Source of the DNA: Volvariella volvacea V23 | Taxonomy: Eukaryota; Basidiomycota; Agaricomycetes; Agaricales; Pluteaceae | NCBI GenBank assembly: GCA_000349905.1 | Contig: AMXZ01001272.1 | Coordinates: forward strand, 1 to 34,399 | Direction: 5' to 3' | Length of the DNA stretch: 34,399 bases | Shown: in pieces, positions 21,230 through 32,264 of the stretch | Numbering within the stretch: position 1 is the stretch's first letter | How the letters are laid out: each line of letters begins with the position of its first letter | Notes under the pieces: generated by a model | What the model saw: the letters and a program-made list of their open reading frames with translations, nothing else | The model's database searches: none | Told to the model about the DNA's origin: nothing | Translations under genes and position numbers: made by a program

Positions 21230-22074
21230 TATCGCGCCTCCTTTAGTATAGCATTGTATGCTTGCCAGCCACTTTCATCAACGCTCGGAAACCTAGCAAT
21301 TTTCAACGCATATGAACAAGATGATACATGCCGACATTCACAATATATTTATTTGCATTGGGTCCTTGCACATCCCGCCAATCTCCTATGTTGATGCTTC
21401 AGCACATAAAATGATTAAACACAGCCAGACAATTTATCGATGACGCAAGCAATGACCCTCTTCTGAACCAACGCCGCACCCCCATTCGGGAAATGTGCTA
21501 CAATTCTTCAGCTACGTCACTCAACGTTGGCAACGAAGAAGCCAGTCTCAACTTGGAAGTCCCAACCCATTCATGGAATTTGAACGCTTCCACCCCCGCA
21601 ACCCACCAGAAACTAAACGCTCCACTGGCAATAATTACTCTCACACTTTCACATCCTCTCACACCGCATATCTGATGCGCTTCTTCGGAGACAAGAAAGG
21701 CATACACGTCATACTCAGGTCACACAGGCTCGGTTTCCTTGCGAGGAAGAATGGACTTGGCCATACACACGCTGTACTCGCATTCCTGAATAGCTGCTGT
21801 GCACTTCCTCTCCTTGTTTGGTCTCTGAACCGAAGGAACAATTCATAATCGATCCAATTGATATGCCAAACGCGCTTATTGTGCTACAATACAACATATG
21901 TACAAAGACAGCAAATTGAACCTGCATGCATGCAACAAACTCTATGACGATTGTCCGAGGTATCAAGACATGATTAGCCCAACTAAAGAAGCCAGCCCGG
22001 GTGTTTACGGGCTACAACAGCAAAGGCAAAACAACAAATGATAGCTAAAACCACTCCAGTGTCGCAGCCTCTAG
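21230..22074. other. Intergenic region with a broken unassigned frame
   Basis: No confident gene. On the minus strand one frame from about 21805 to 21495 reads through CTAAIQECEYSVCMAKS, meets TGA at 21720-21722, then continues PEYDVYAFLVSEEAHQ and VRVIIASGAFSFWWVAGVE to a stop. I could not remove the TGA with a reasonable intron, so it may be a degenerate gene or chance. The plus-strand frame at 21495-21848 is equally open but unrecognised. The part near 22074 should be the 3' region of the Nramp gene. Confidence 0.3.
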
Positions 22075-24286
22075 CTACGCGTTCATCGCGAGATCGATAA
22101 TCACATACATGTTCGCCGCCACCACGACCAACCAAATCAAAATACCGATAGCAATAGCGATCTTTCCGTTACTGAAATCTTCGTATCTAGTCGTAGGGTT
22201 AGCTTCTAGCTGCGCTTCACTGATATCTAAATTGGATCCGCCGGTCGTTAAGGCTCGTTGGTTCGATTCTGGGACTTTAACGCTCATGATGGCTTTGGAT
22301 GATGTACACCATAGTAGAGGGAAGGTTATAAAGGGGAGGACGATGGATAGGACAACTTGGGATGCGACGAGGAGGGTGTCGACACCATCACGGCCTACTG
22401 CCAGAGCGACAGTCATGGAGGGGATGATGGCGAGTAGGCGGGTAAGGAGTCGGCGAACAATGGGCTGTTATCATGACATCGATCAGGTAAAGCGGACCAA
22501 AAAGGAGATAGACTCATACCGAGACACGCCATTGAAGGAACCCTTCGGAAACTGCTTGTCCGGCAACGGTGGCAATAATAGATGAACTCTGTGGAACCCT
22601 TTAAGAAATGGGGTACATGAAGAAGATGGTGTGCACTTGCCTGTCCGGCAGAAAGCAGAGCAATGGCAAACAGTGTAGCGGCACCTGTCAGCCAGGGGCT
22701 TTCAGTACGTATTCGTCAATAGGGGCATAAGGACGCTTACCTTGGCCGACGAGATCTCGTATTAGGTCATAAGCATCAAAGAGGCTCGCGGGATCTGAAT
22801 CGCCCGTGCTCCCCGATCCGTAATAGAATACAGCACTCGCAAGAATGAGGATCCTGCAAAAGGCAATCTTCAGTCATGCAAAATTCAGTAAGTGCTAACA
22901 AGTACTTACAGTGAATTGATAAGGACAGCGAAACCAAGCAGACTGAACATGACATCCGCCGTTCCGTGATAAATATGAGCCTTGACAAAGGCCAATGGTC
23001 GGTTCTCCCGGTCACAATGACGAGTTGCGCGTGTTGAGTAGTCGCTTGGGGGAGGAGCACGGAATTGCTTGATGACTGAATCTTTGGCGTCCATCGCCCA
23101 GGCCTTCATGCGCTCAACTCGAGGCGGCGCGGTGGCGACCGAGGATCTTTCGGACTCTGTTGGGTCATTATCAGTCTTGGGCGACACCATGCTTTCGTAG
23201 TCAATTCGGTCCTGTGTCGCTAGTGCTGAGCCTAGGAAGAGCGAGTGTGGCATGACTGTTGCACCAAGGATACCGACCGCTGATGAAGGGTTAGATCATC
23301 GAATTTGTTTGCGGATAAGTAAGCTCCTTACATGTATACAGGCCACCGCTTTTGAAAATGTACTTTGAAGGAACATATCCCTCGAAGGCCTTGGCCCAGT
23401 TGACGTCGACCCTCGAGATAATGATCGCCATGCATATCAGCACAGCCAGCACCTTCGCAGTCTGATTAATATTTGTTCACGCATGCAAAAAGCGCACTTA
23501 CCATTCCAGCTATCAAGATCTCGAACGTTCTTACAGGTTTTCCACGCAGGGGATCGCCCATGGCAAGAATTATGAACACATCGACCGCAGTGAGCAGTAC
23601 GCCATGCCATAGCTCCAGTTTTGGGAAGAGCATGCACAATGCGATAGCAGACCCGAGTAGCTCTGCCAGATCAGTGGCGATGATTGCCACTTCTGCGAGT
23701 ACGTACAATGGGTAAAGACCTAGCCATCGATATAATTTTGTGTGCTTCGGTCGGTTGTAGAGCAACAACCGACAATGGGTTGCAAGGTCTACCACGAGCA
23801 AGAGTGATAGCAAATCGCAATGATCAGCCATCATCATCATTTCTCGGGAGCATCGAGTAACTTACCGACACCTGTAACACATCCCAGTCGACTGGCGAGA
23901 ACCTAGTTGGAAGTGTTTTGGATAATAATAAGCCGTCAGATCAAGATAGGGAGCGGCGCCTGTCATCGCCGCACGAACCTGCAGGAACACAGCGAAGAGG
24001 CCGGCGAGGAGGACGACGAAAAGAAGTCGGTACCCAAATTGAGACCCTGCTTGCAGGTCCACTCCCCAATTTCCCCTGCATACAAGTTCAGCGATCTATG
24101 AATAAATTGTTCTCAGAGCACTTATGAAGTGACGTACGGATCAAAATACGCCACAGCGCAAACGATTCCAACGCCTGTGTGCTTCATCGCATGATGGAAC
24201 AACTTGTGTGCTGCCGCTTGTAGTCTCTGAGACCATGTGCGTTGAGGGACGGCAGTGGCATCGGAGGACGTTCGGTGGAGCGACAT
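22075..24286 (-). CDS. Nramp/SMF-family divalent metal transporter
   Basis: Proton-coupled importer of Mn2+, Fe2+ and related metals, in plasma or endomembranes. Ten exons (minus): 24138-24286, 23979-24075, 23866-23902, 23502-23788, 23332-23461, 22910-23279, 22741-22853, 22641-22684, 22520-22588, 22075-22464, giving 561 residues. Family signatures in order: DPGNW in helix 1 (metal-binding Asp and Asn), CRLLLYNRPKHTKLYRW, EVAIIATDLAELLGSAIAL, GDPLRGKPVRTFEI, GATVMPHSLFLGSALATQD (the metal-binding Met lies here), a long hydrophilic loop (ESERSSVATAPPRVER), FAIALLSAGQ/SSSIIATVAGQ and LLVASQVVLSIVLPF. Introns are 40-77 nt. The one at 22589-22640 begins with GC (CAG/GCAAGT), and only that donor restores the conserved sequence. 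The start is the ATG giving a usual short hydrophilic N-terminus; another in-frame ATG lies 15 codons upstream. Confidence 0.94.
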
Positions 24287-27200
24287 GATGGGGGTAGGGG
24301 AGGAAGGAATGGAGGCAGTGATGATAGGCAAGCATCGAACATTTATACCCTTTACCCCTCAATCCCAAATCCAAAGAAACGACTCGCAAACCAGAGCAGT
24401 GGAGGAGGTGTCATTTTGTTGGGACAGAAACGGTGTTTTGGTACGCCCCCAAGTGTGGTCTCCGATCAGAGTTTTTTACAGCTAGCCAAATTAATTAACT
24501 CTCGGTCTGCCGAAGCTGGATAAAATGCTAAAAATACCAGAATATCTGCTTCTGCGAGCGACCTGTAGGAGCAGATGCCATGAATCACGTTAGATGATGC
24601 CTATGAATACCAAAAGGCGTTGTGCAGGTGGCGCACAATGCCGTTCCAAAACACTGGCGGAGGATTCGGGTTGAAGCCGAAAGAGCCGCAATTTGTTGTC
24701 CCTTTTCCTATTCCTGCGATTTGGATCCGCTCAGGCTGCTCCTTCCAACTACGTTCCGTTCTCCCCCTTTCTCCAATAGTCAACACCAACACAACCCATT
24801 GATATGCAGCATATAAACGATCAATCCAGAGAGCCGGTGTACTCTTGATTCTTGATTAGGCTCTACACGTTTTCCTCTTCACTTGATAGTGCAAGGCATG
24901 TCTCAATGACTCGGCATTAGTGCTTGCTATGATGTCAAGATGATATACCGAAATGTCGGTTTGCTCACAGCCAACGCGGACCCTGGCCTTGAATATGAAT
25001 AGACCTGGCAGAAACTGCATATGCCAGCGCTTCTCGAAGAGCGGGAAATATCGGTATCACATCCATCATCATGGATTTATCATCCACGGACGACGGGTAA
25101 CCGTACAATCGTCCCTTGCACGATTCCCTTCCGCTTCACTCTGCTCCCAGCCGTCATCTAAGCTTTAAAGCCTCTCTTGGAGTCCCAAGCTTTTTACCCT
25201 TACCCTCGTCCACTTGGTCTGAAACTCGTGGTGTATTGAATTGTTGACGTCTTGACGAGTTTCATATGGTAGCGTTCCCAGATCCTTGGAACTGGAACAC
25301 GGAGGCAGAAAGAAAAAGCAGCGAATGGGTTAGGGTTACTCCCGGTGTCTTCCGGTAGTGCCGTGCTGCAATCGGTGTTTGCCACTTCATTAGAACGACG
25401 GTTCGGACGTTTGTGTCACCGCCAAACTCCAGCACGGAGGCCATCTTAACCCATTTGTGAATTCGTGAGTACTATATTTGCGAAGAGATGTTGATGTTCC
25501 AGCAGACTATGTCGTAAAACATGTCATCACACCCATTCTCCACAACCATTGCGCCGGAGAGTTTATGATAATGGTATAACATATCGCTATGTTTGATTCC
25601 GATTACCTCGTAATTGGTCTATGAGTTCTCATATACCCCGCCGTCATCCGCCTTGCTGCGTGGGGCTTGAGATGGTGAGTAAAGTGCATGTGTTACCGTA
25701 CTGTAGCACCCTGGCAGTCGAGCGCATGGTGTGGATAAAGCCCTGTGAGGGTAAATAGTGCTCTGTTTGCAAAGTGTCTGCGTTTGCACCACCTTTTCCC
25801 ACTCAGACTGGCCATGCTGTTACTTCTGCATACTACCTGCGATGCCACACGGATTCGCAGCTAGTATTTAGAAATAATTGACGCTGGTCATAATGACCTC
25901 TCATACCCTGATTCACGGTCTCTCAACGCTCCGTCACAAAGAATCCTAGTCCTTTTACCACCTCACTGCCAATGGTGTTCGTGGTCCTCAGTAATGTGAC
26001 CTAGCTCAAAGGGCTAAGCTAATTTCAGGATGCCACGACACAGGAGACAAGTCGGCACCGAGGTATATGGCACTTTCATTGTGGTACTCACATGAGTGCG
26101 ACTTCAGCTAGTTGGGCATGCTTCCCGTTCCCCAATTACATCACATTCAGACGGATTGCGTGAACCAGCTCTTTTTAGGTGTTTTCCCTTAATAGGAAGC
26201 CTTGATGTGAGGTTTTGGTCTCGCCATGTTAAATTGGTTGAAGGAGAGTTCAGTATTACGGATGGGCAGCTTAGGGTGATTGTCCATTGGTAGTGGCGAT
26301 TGTGATGGCCGTTGAGAAAAACCTGGCGTCGATGAGGAACACGTCCTGTCGATAGAGTCGCACCAACTCGCCAATCGAGGAACTCACGACCAAATAACAA
26401 GGGTCCATAAAGCCTTCAGTGTGGGCAGCTGGCAAGACATCCTGGCCTTGAAGGCCTATCGCGTATACTCCAGCCCCTGGCGCCTCGGAAAAAACGGGGT
26501 TCTCACCGCTTCCGAAGTCGGTTTATCTGCCGCCGATATAGGCATTATCACCTGTTTTTGATTTCGATTTCAGGGCTAGAGTGTAATAAAGTACATGCTT
26601 TTGTCAACTGGCTTTTCGGTGGAACGCTCCACAGAATGGAACACAGCTGAATCTGAATGATATAAAATCGTCGCTGCCTTGTGTTAATCGTCTTAACATC
26701 CAACCCTCACCTTCTCTTCGAGAGACCCTTTGTTCTGTGTCCAGCTTCCACTGGCAGGTTGCCTTATCTTGCCTCGACGGTAATTCTACAAGTGGGGATA
26801 AGTACCGTTTGGTGTTTCTCCCCGCCTGCAGAATTGCTACGCCGTCGTGATGATCAATGCTTACATGGTGGGCCTGTGTAGTAGCGGCCTAACGTAGCGG
26901 GCATCATTTCCACCCCCAGTTATTACAGTCGTGGTTACTATGGCATACGTTGATCATGGATATCAGTTCTAGAGGACTAAAGATGTAATTAATTGCTTTG
27001 ATTGTGGACAGAATGTTTGGAGCATCATCAGGTTTATAACATTCGTCTTCTGTTCTGTCAAGTCGCAATGAGTTGAGGATCCAGAGAGAATCGGCCTTGC
27101 TTGCAACTTCGGACATACTTCACGTCCAAATCAACCCCCTTAAGGATTTCGCCTTTGTCTGTTGTACAATGCACTTTTGTAGTCCCGCTGGCAGGTCAGG

Positions 27201-27336
27201 ACTCACTGAGAGGCGGGCGTGGTCACTCAACTGGATAGGACCACACTCTGCTCCGGTAACCTACGACGAGGTAGACTTAAGAGTACTAAGTGACGTGACT
27301 GAGGGAGAAGCGATGACGAGGTCATGCCTACAACAT
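24287..27336. other. 3-kb gene-poor region
   Basis: The longest stretch without a supportable gene. The first few hundred bases should carry the Nramp promoter. Frames of 60-98 codons occur on both strands (for example 25200-25444, 26104-26400, 26904-27116 and 27073-27360), but none has a recognisable motif, signal peptide or paralogue in the window, and they overlap each other. No terminal repeats or tandem repeats were seen. It may hold decayed sequence or non-coding transcripts, which cannot be judged by eye. Confidence 0.45.
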
Positions 27337-30117
27337 TCATACCATTTCGCAGCCAGTTGATAAACGCCGAGTAGTTATATGAACCGTGACACCGATGGCA
27401 GTGTAGTTTTTAGCCCAGACCTCGAATCTACCGTCTGAATATTGAATCCGATGGGCGACATTCCTCGACCAGCTGTACCTATTCCACCCGCCGCTCCAAC
27501 TGCTCTGAGTCGTGCAAGTAGCATTCACCCGCTTGCCAGTGCGCCACCAACTCATATTCTGATGGGAAATGATTCTAGAGTTCTGGTCAGAATTGAACTG
27601 GCATTGTACCAGCAACTAATCGCAGGCTTACTGTCAGCCAAGCTACAACGCTTGTGGCATTCAATTCATGGTAATGATACCTCTGGGGAAGTGTTAGGAG
27701 TAAATTTAGTATCGGTTCTCGAACATCAAGCTCATAGAACATGCTCGATTCGCGATGCTCCCTGGTAGAAAGTTGGAGTATGGCATATCAGTGCATCTAC
27801 GCGTACCCACTGGCGTGCTCTATCTCACCATGGTGAGGCCCATGCGTGACTCCAAGCACGCAAATAATAAATGTCACAGTGTGTCCTATTGGTGCGCGTT
27901 AGTGCTACATTAGCGCTTGTAAAAAAGACAAAAACAGACGCACAATGTTTGTAGAATCGCATTATCCACAAGGATGGCCAGGGAGGCGAGGACTATGTCG
28001 TCCTTTCTCCAGTTCAAAACATGGTCAAGCACATATAAGTTTCCCTTCGATAACCTCACATCTGCAGACACTAGACCACAACAAGTCCTAACGAGAGCTA
28101 ACAACGCATTCCAAGACAGTGGGCAAGCCCCACGCGGGTAGGACTTTTGAGAGGGCCGATCTTTCCATGAATGCGTAAAATAGGTTCGCAAGGAGTGGGC
28201 CCCTATCATGAAGGGCAGCTCAAGCATCCCGTACTTGGAAGCCAACGAAGAATTATTCTGGAAAAAACCTCGATATTAATTATAAGAACACGAGCTAAGA
28301 GCGAAGTTGGTACTTACCCAAGCTGAGCAGGTGTTTGAAATTTCCCACCAGATCTGTTCGACATTTTGGTAGATCCAACACCTCACTAAGATATCCCCAG
28401 CCAAAGTTGCCAAATCGAGATCCATCAATTGAGACAAAAGGCTTTCAGGAAGGTTAGGGCCAAAGAACCGAGAATAGCGCCAGCAGTTTAATAGGAATTC
28501 GAGGTAGTCGGCGCTCTTTGCCTGGAACACTTGGATTTCGTTTAAGCATCGCTTCACTATTCTATGTGCATGGGTTAGTGGGTTGAGATAATAATCGCCA
28601 CTCCGCTCGCTCGCTTGCAAGAAATCAGAAAAGGACTTGTGATGTACTCCAGGAACTTGGTAGCTGTAAGGTGGGATCCAAAGAACAGAGTGTAGCTTTC
28701 GAAGGCTGAAACGGCATTTGGCTTCGTCGGAATATAGGAGCAATGCCGAGTTCCTTATTGATCTGGTGTTGTCTCCTTTTTCCCCATCAAAACGGTAAGC
28801 CCTGGACTCCGGATGAAAAGGCGTGCAGACAGTGAATAAAAAGTCTTGAATTTGCTCGTCATCTGGCTTATGCGAAGACCGAAGAATTTGTAGATAGAGC
28901 GTGTCGAGGGGCGATAACACTTCTGAGACCTGTTCAAGGCAAGCTTGTAATCGCTCGTGTGGATTTGTGTCATCGTTGTCAATATACTTGAAGAGTGTGG
29001 CAGGATAGATATATTGTCCATCGGACCTGGATGTAATCAGGTCAATATCTTCGTTTGACGGCCAAACTCCATTCTTTGCATATAGCTGGAGGATATCGCG
29101 GTGGTTCGTGTAGATGGAGAAAAAGCTTGACTTGATAAATAATCGCATCTCGGCCGAGTCTCTGCAGTTCGCTAGATTGATGCTCTGCCTACACAGTGAC
29201 GATAGCGGCTCTGCACTAATAGCATTTGCGAGGTGTGGTTCCGGACGACTTGCAATGAGGAAGGCGAGAGGAAAATCAGACGCACAGGATCCAATGAGAT
29301 CGAGAATCCTCCTCTGGTCTGCCGCCCCTCCGCATTCATCCAGACCATCTATAATGATTACAGCCGGTGGAACATTTGCTACCGCTCTGACAGTGTCAAC
29401 GATAAGCCTTCTCCATTGAGTCTCCAAGGTTGCGTGCATAACTTGGCTGTCTCGCCGTAGCACCTTATCGATCTCCAACCCGACATCTTCCATCCAAACG
29501 CTTAATCCATAGGCCAGGGTTAGAACGAGGTTCTTGAAATCACTGCGACGGGAGTCGTTTGCAAAGAAAAAGAAGGATCCAGCTACTTTCGCTTTCGATC
29601 CTGGTTCATCGAGCTTCTCTGCAACGCTCATTGCAATCGCAGATTTCCCGATTCCTGCAGGACCAAGGAGCCAAAGGATGTTCTTCTCTCGACTTATATC
29701 TTCAATCCAAGTGACAATATCAAGGATGATGGCCTGACGAGTTTCTGGGTGACAGCGCAATGGCTCCGCACGTACTTTGCCGGTATGCATCGCATTCGCC
29801 ACGACAAACGGAAGGAGCACTTCCCTACCTGGAGATCTAATGTGTGAAGGAGATACTTCAGGGTCAATTAATAATGAATTCTCACCTCGAGCTTGAAGGC
29901 TCGGATAATTCACTGTGGTATTCCCACTTGCACCATTCGCGATTATGAAGCCTCCATTGTTTACCACATTCGCATGGTGAAAGAATTTTTGACTGTAAGG
30001 GAGTGATACTTTTCTTCTCCAAGAGACAACACCCGCTTGTTTGCATGAATGAAGAGGTTCGATTCTATCGGGTTGAATATCGCCTGCTGCTCTCAAGCGA
30101 GATAGGTGTGATCCCAT
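27337..30117 (-). CDS. NACHT-domain NLR-like protein (NLR-C)
   Basis: Intact paralogue of NLR-A and NLR-B. Exons (minus): 29886-30117, 28318-29828, 27944-28257, 27829-27885, 27632-27761, 27337-27582, giving 829 residues. The N-terminus carries FFHHANVVNNGGFIIANGAS followed by GNTTVN. NACHT motifs are GPAGIGKSAIAMS (Walker A) and VIIIDGLDECG (Walker B), followed by FPLAFLIASRPEPH and the GQYIYPATLFKYIDNDD segment. Intron 1 (29829-29885, 57 nt) is a multiple of three without a stop, so the unspliced frame also reads through; its position and phase match the paralogues. Exons 3-5 align with NLR-A (SWNALLAL, YLRAWSHAW, YHYHELNATSVVAWL). The last exon is different: 81 residues rich in Trp, Ser and Asn (MSWWRTGKRVNATC, WSGGWNRYSWSRN, RFEVWAKNYTAIGVTV) with no counterpart in NLR-A. 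No WD40, ankyrin or TPR repeats are seen. Confidence 0.85.
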
Positions 30118-30356
30118 TGGGGTGTGCTGGTAGTGGGAAGATATCTAGTTGGGTAGTAGATAGGTGCTAAGACACAGCAATCATCGAGGGCTTGGATGTG
30201 ACATTTTGGCGCCTATCGTAACAGGACAGCCCCACAGGGAATGAGTAATTGGGTTAAGTGATGCGAGTCCGCGCGAGATCGTGGGTAAAGCGGACAGGGA
30301 CGCGCCTCGGAGCGCACTTGCCACCACACAGGTGTCAAGCTGGCTGATCTGCACCT

Positions 30357-31991
30357 ATGGGCTTTCTCTTCGACGTCCTCATCCCAGCAATCCGGATCTT
30401 CTTTTCATTTCTACCTCTCGTGAGTGCCCATCCCACCAAACCACTGCTTTCATCACCTACCTCTTAACATGACCCTCCACTAGTTCTTAAGAAATGGCTA
30501 CGGTCTATTAATATACCCACTCGGTTTTCGGCGTCACCTAGAAAGACTCGGAATAGCCAGCGAAGAATGGGCACGAAGCTTCCCGCAACCTAATGAACTC
30601 ATATCCCCGACGCGCTCTGTGGGATGGTTCACAGAAGCAATTACGTTGCACACACCCGATGGGGAACAGTTGAGGGCTTATTTGACGAAGTATCAAAGTA
30701 CGTTTTGGATGATTATTGAAGGTGAGTCAGTGTGCTGATTTGTGTGTATCGGCAGAGGTTGGATGAGTCCACGTTCGTCTTCAAAAGCTGGACTGGTTGT
30801 TGACTCTTCTCGTTCATTCAAATGGCAGCCCGACAGCCCCGCAAAAGCAACTGTCATCATGTTTCACGGGAATGCTGCTATAATCGAGTTCAACGGGATC
30901 GTCCACCAACGTGCCCTTGAGAGTTCGTGTAACATAATGTCGGTTGCCTATCGCGGGTGAGTGCCGGCTCTGGGTGTGTCTGTAGTACAGTACATGATGC
31001 AGGGCATTTATAATTAGATATGGCCATTCTACAGGAACTCCATCGGAAACAGGTTAGCACCACCACGCATTGACGCGCCCCCACTCCTGACCAGGTTTCT
31101 GGATAGGTCTACGCCTTGACGCTCAAACCGCGTTGGACTATGTCCTTAAGCAGCCCGATCTCTCCAAAAACATTGTAAGCGTCCAACGATAACCTTCACC
31201 CCCCTCGCACTCATACAATCACCAAGATACTCTACGGCCATTCACTAGGTGGCGCCGTGTCGATAGACCTAGCAAGTCGCAATCCCGATAAGGTATCGTC
31301 GACTTTCGCGTCCTCTCTTCACCCGGTCTCTAACCACCCCTCTAGATTGCGGGTTTGATCATCCAAAGCACATTCAACTCTATCCCCAAACTAATGTCCC
31401 GTTTCCCCATTCTAGTACCCTTCCTCTTCACCATCCTCCAAAGATGGGAATCAGACATCAAGTTGTGGTCTCTCCCTCGCTCTATACCCATACTGATGCT
31501 TTGTGGACTGAAGGACCAAGTTATACCCCCATTGGAGATGCGGATTTTGATGGACGTCGCAAAGCTGCGCGAAGGCGGTGGCGGGAGTGATGGAAGTGGG
31601 ATGGGCTACTTCGAGAGGTGGAGGGCGAGGAATGTTATTGGGAGGATTAGAAATGCACGGTGGAGAGCTTGGAAAAATGGGGGAGGCGATGCAGCTGTGA
31701 TGGAAGACGTGGATGGGGATATTTTGAGAGAAGTCATCAAGGAGATTGGGCAGAGAAAGGAACCGGCGAGGGTTATAACACATTGGTTCCCAAAGGCTGA
31801 TCATAGTAAGTGTTGCCCTCTTGTCTTGGCGGAGTATTGACGTAAATGCGATTTGAGATAACCTCTTTGAGCAAGAGGGTTATTTTGAGCGGGTGCAAGC
31901 CTTTCTGAGGGATGAGGTCCTTGATCTTAAGGCGAGCGAAAAGTTGGTTGCGGTGGACGACGACGAGAAGCACGCTGGAAAATACAACTGA
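30357..31991 (+). CDS. ABHD13/BEM46-like alpha/beta hydrolase
   Basis: Membrane-associated serine hydrolase of the BEM46/ABHD13 family; substrates of this family are poorly known. Exons: 30357-30419, 30484-30697, 30758-30956, 31018-31052, 31095-31174, 31227-31292, 31346-31805, 31858-31991, giving 416 residues. A hydrophobic N-terminus (VLIPAIRIFFSFLPLF) precedes the catalytic part. Motifs: MFHGNAA (oxyanion region), VAYRGYGHSTGTPSE, nucleophile Ser203 in YGHSLGGA, acid Asp276 in CGLKDQVIPP and His372 in KADHNN. Between Asp and His lies an extra-long Gly- and Arg-rich stretch (about 96 residues; REGGGGSDGSGMG, RIRNARWRAWKNGGG). Two acceptors (30757 and 31857) end in GAG; they were chosen because they preserve frame and homology. 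The gene is divergent from NLR-C and ends about 100 bases before the right repeat arm. Confidence 0.87.
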
Positions 31992-32088
31992 GCTGGCGGT
32001 CTTGATTGTAGAAACACGCTTTGTTGGGCACCTGCGTCATGTAATAGCACCTGACCTCTAGGCAACAAGTGTCTCTCTTCTAAGACAG

Positions 32089-32264
32089 ATACGGTCCATG
32101 GACGCTCTATATTCTCACGGACTGTGCCCATTGCTTCATATCGTGCATCAGAAGCAGGCAGGCTGCCACCTTCATCCACTCGTATTCCATCCTCACAAGT
32201 CGCTCTCTATAAATCTATTCACTCAGAGCATGCTTCAAAACCTTTAGTTGGGTTTTCAAGGGCG
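32089..32264 (-). repeat. Right arm of the long inverted repeat
   Basis: The reverse complement of this 176-base segment matches the left end of the window. A core of 39 bases (32089-32127) is identical to 518-556, and the outer 100 bases match positions 2-102 at roughly 75-80%. The arm lies just beyond the 3' end of the hydrolase gene. Sequence internal to it (below 32089) shows no match to the left side beyond 556. Confidence 0.8.

Noticed and set aside
22240..22275. tRNA-like B-box sequence GGTTCGATTCTGGGAC
   Set aside because: It lies inside the last exon of the Nramp gene, and no cloverleaf or A-box could be formed around it.
24242..24523. Plus-strand frame opposite the Nramp first exon
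   Set aside because: It overlaps the well-supported Nramp exon on the other strand and has no recognisable content.
27910..28245. Separate small minus-strand gene downstream of NLR-C
   Set aside because: It is exon 3 of NLR-C: a 60-nt intron joins it in frame, and it aligns with exon 3 of NLR-A.
2..32264. Whole 32-kb interval as one giant mobile element (Starship- or Helitron-like) bounded by the inverted arms
   Set aside because: No captain-type tyrosine recombinase, helicase or transposase frame is visible, and the interior includes ordinary housekeeping genes. The arms differ in structure.
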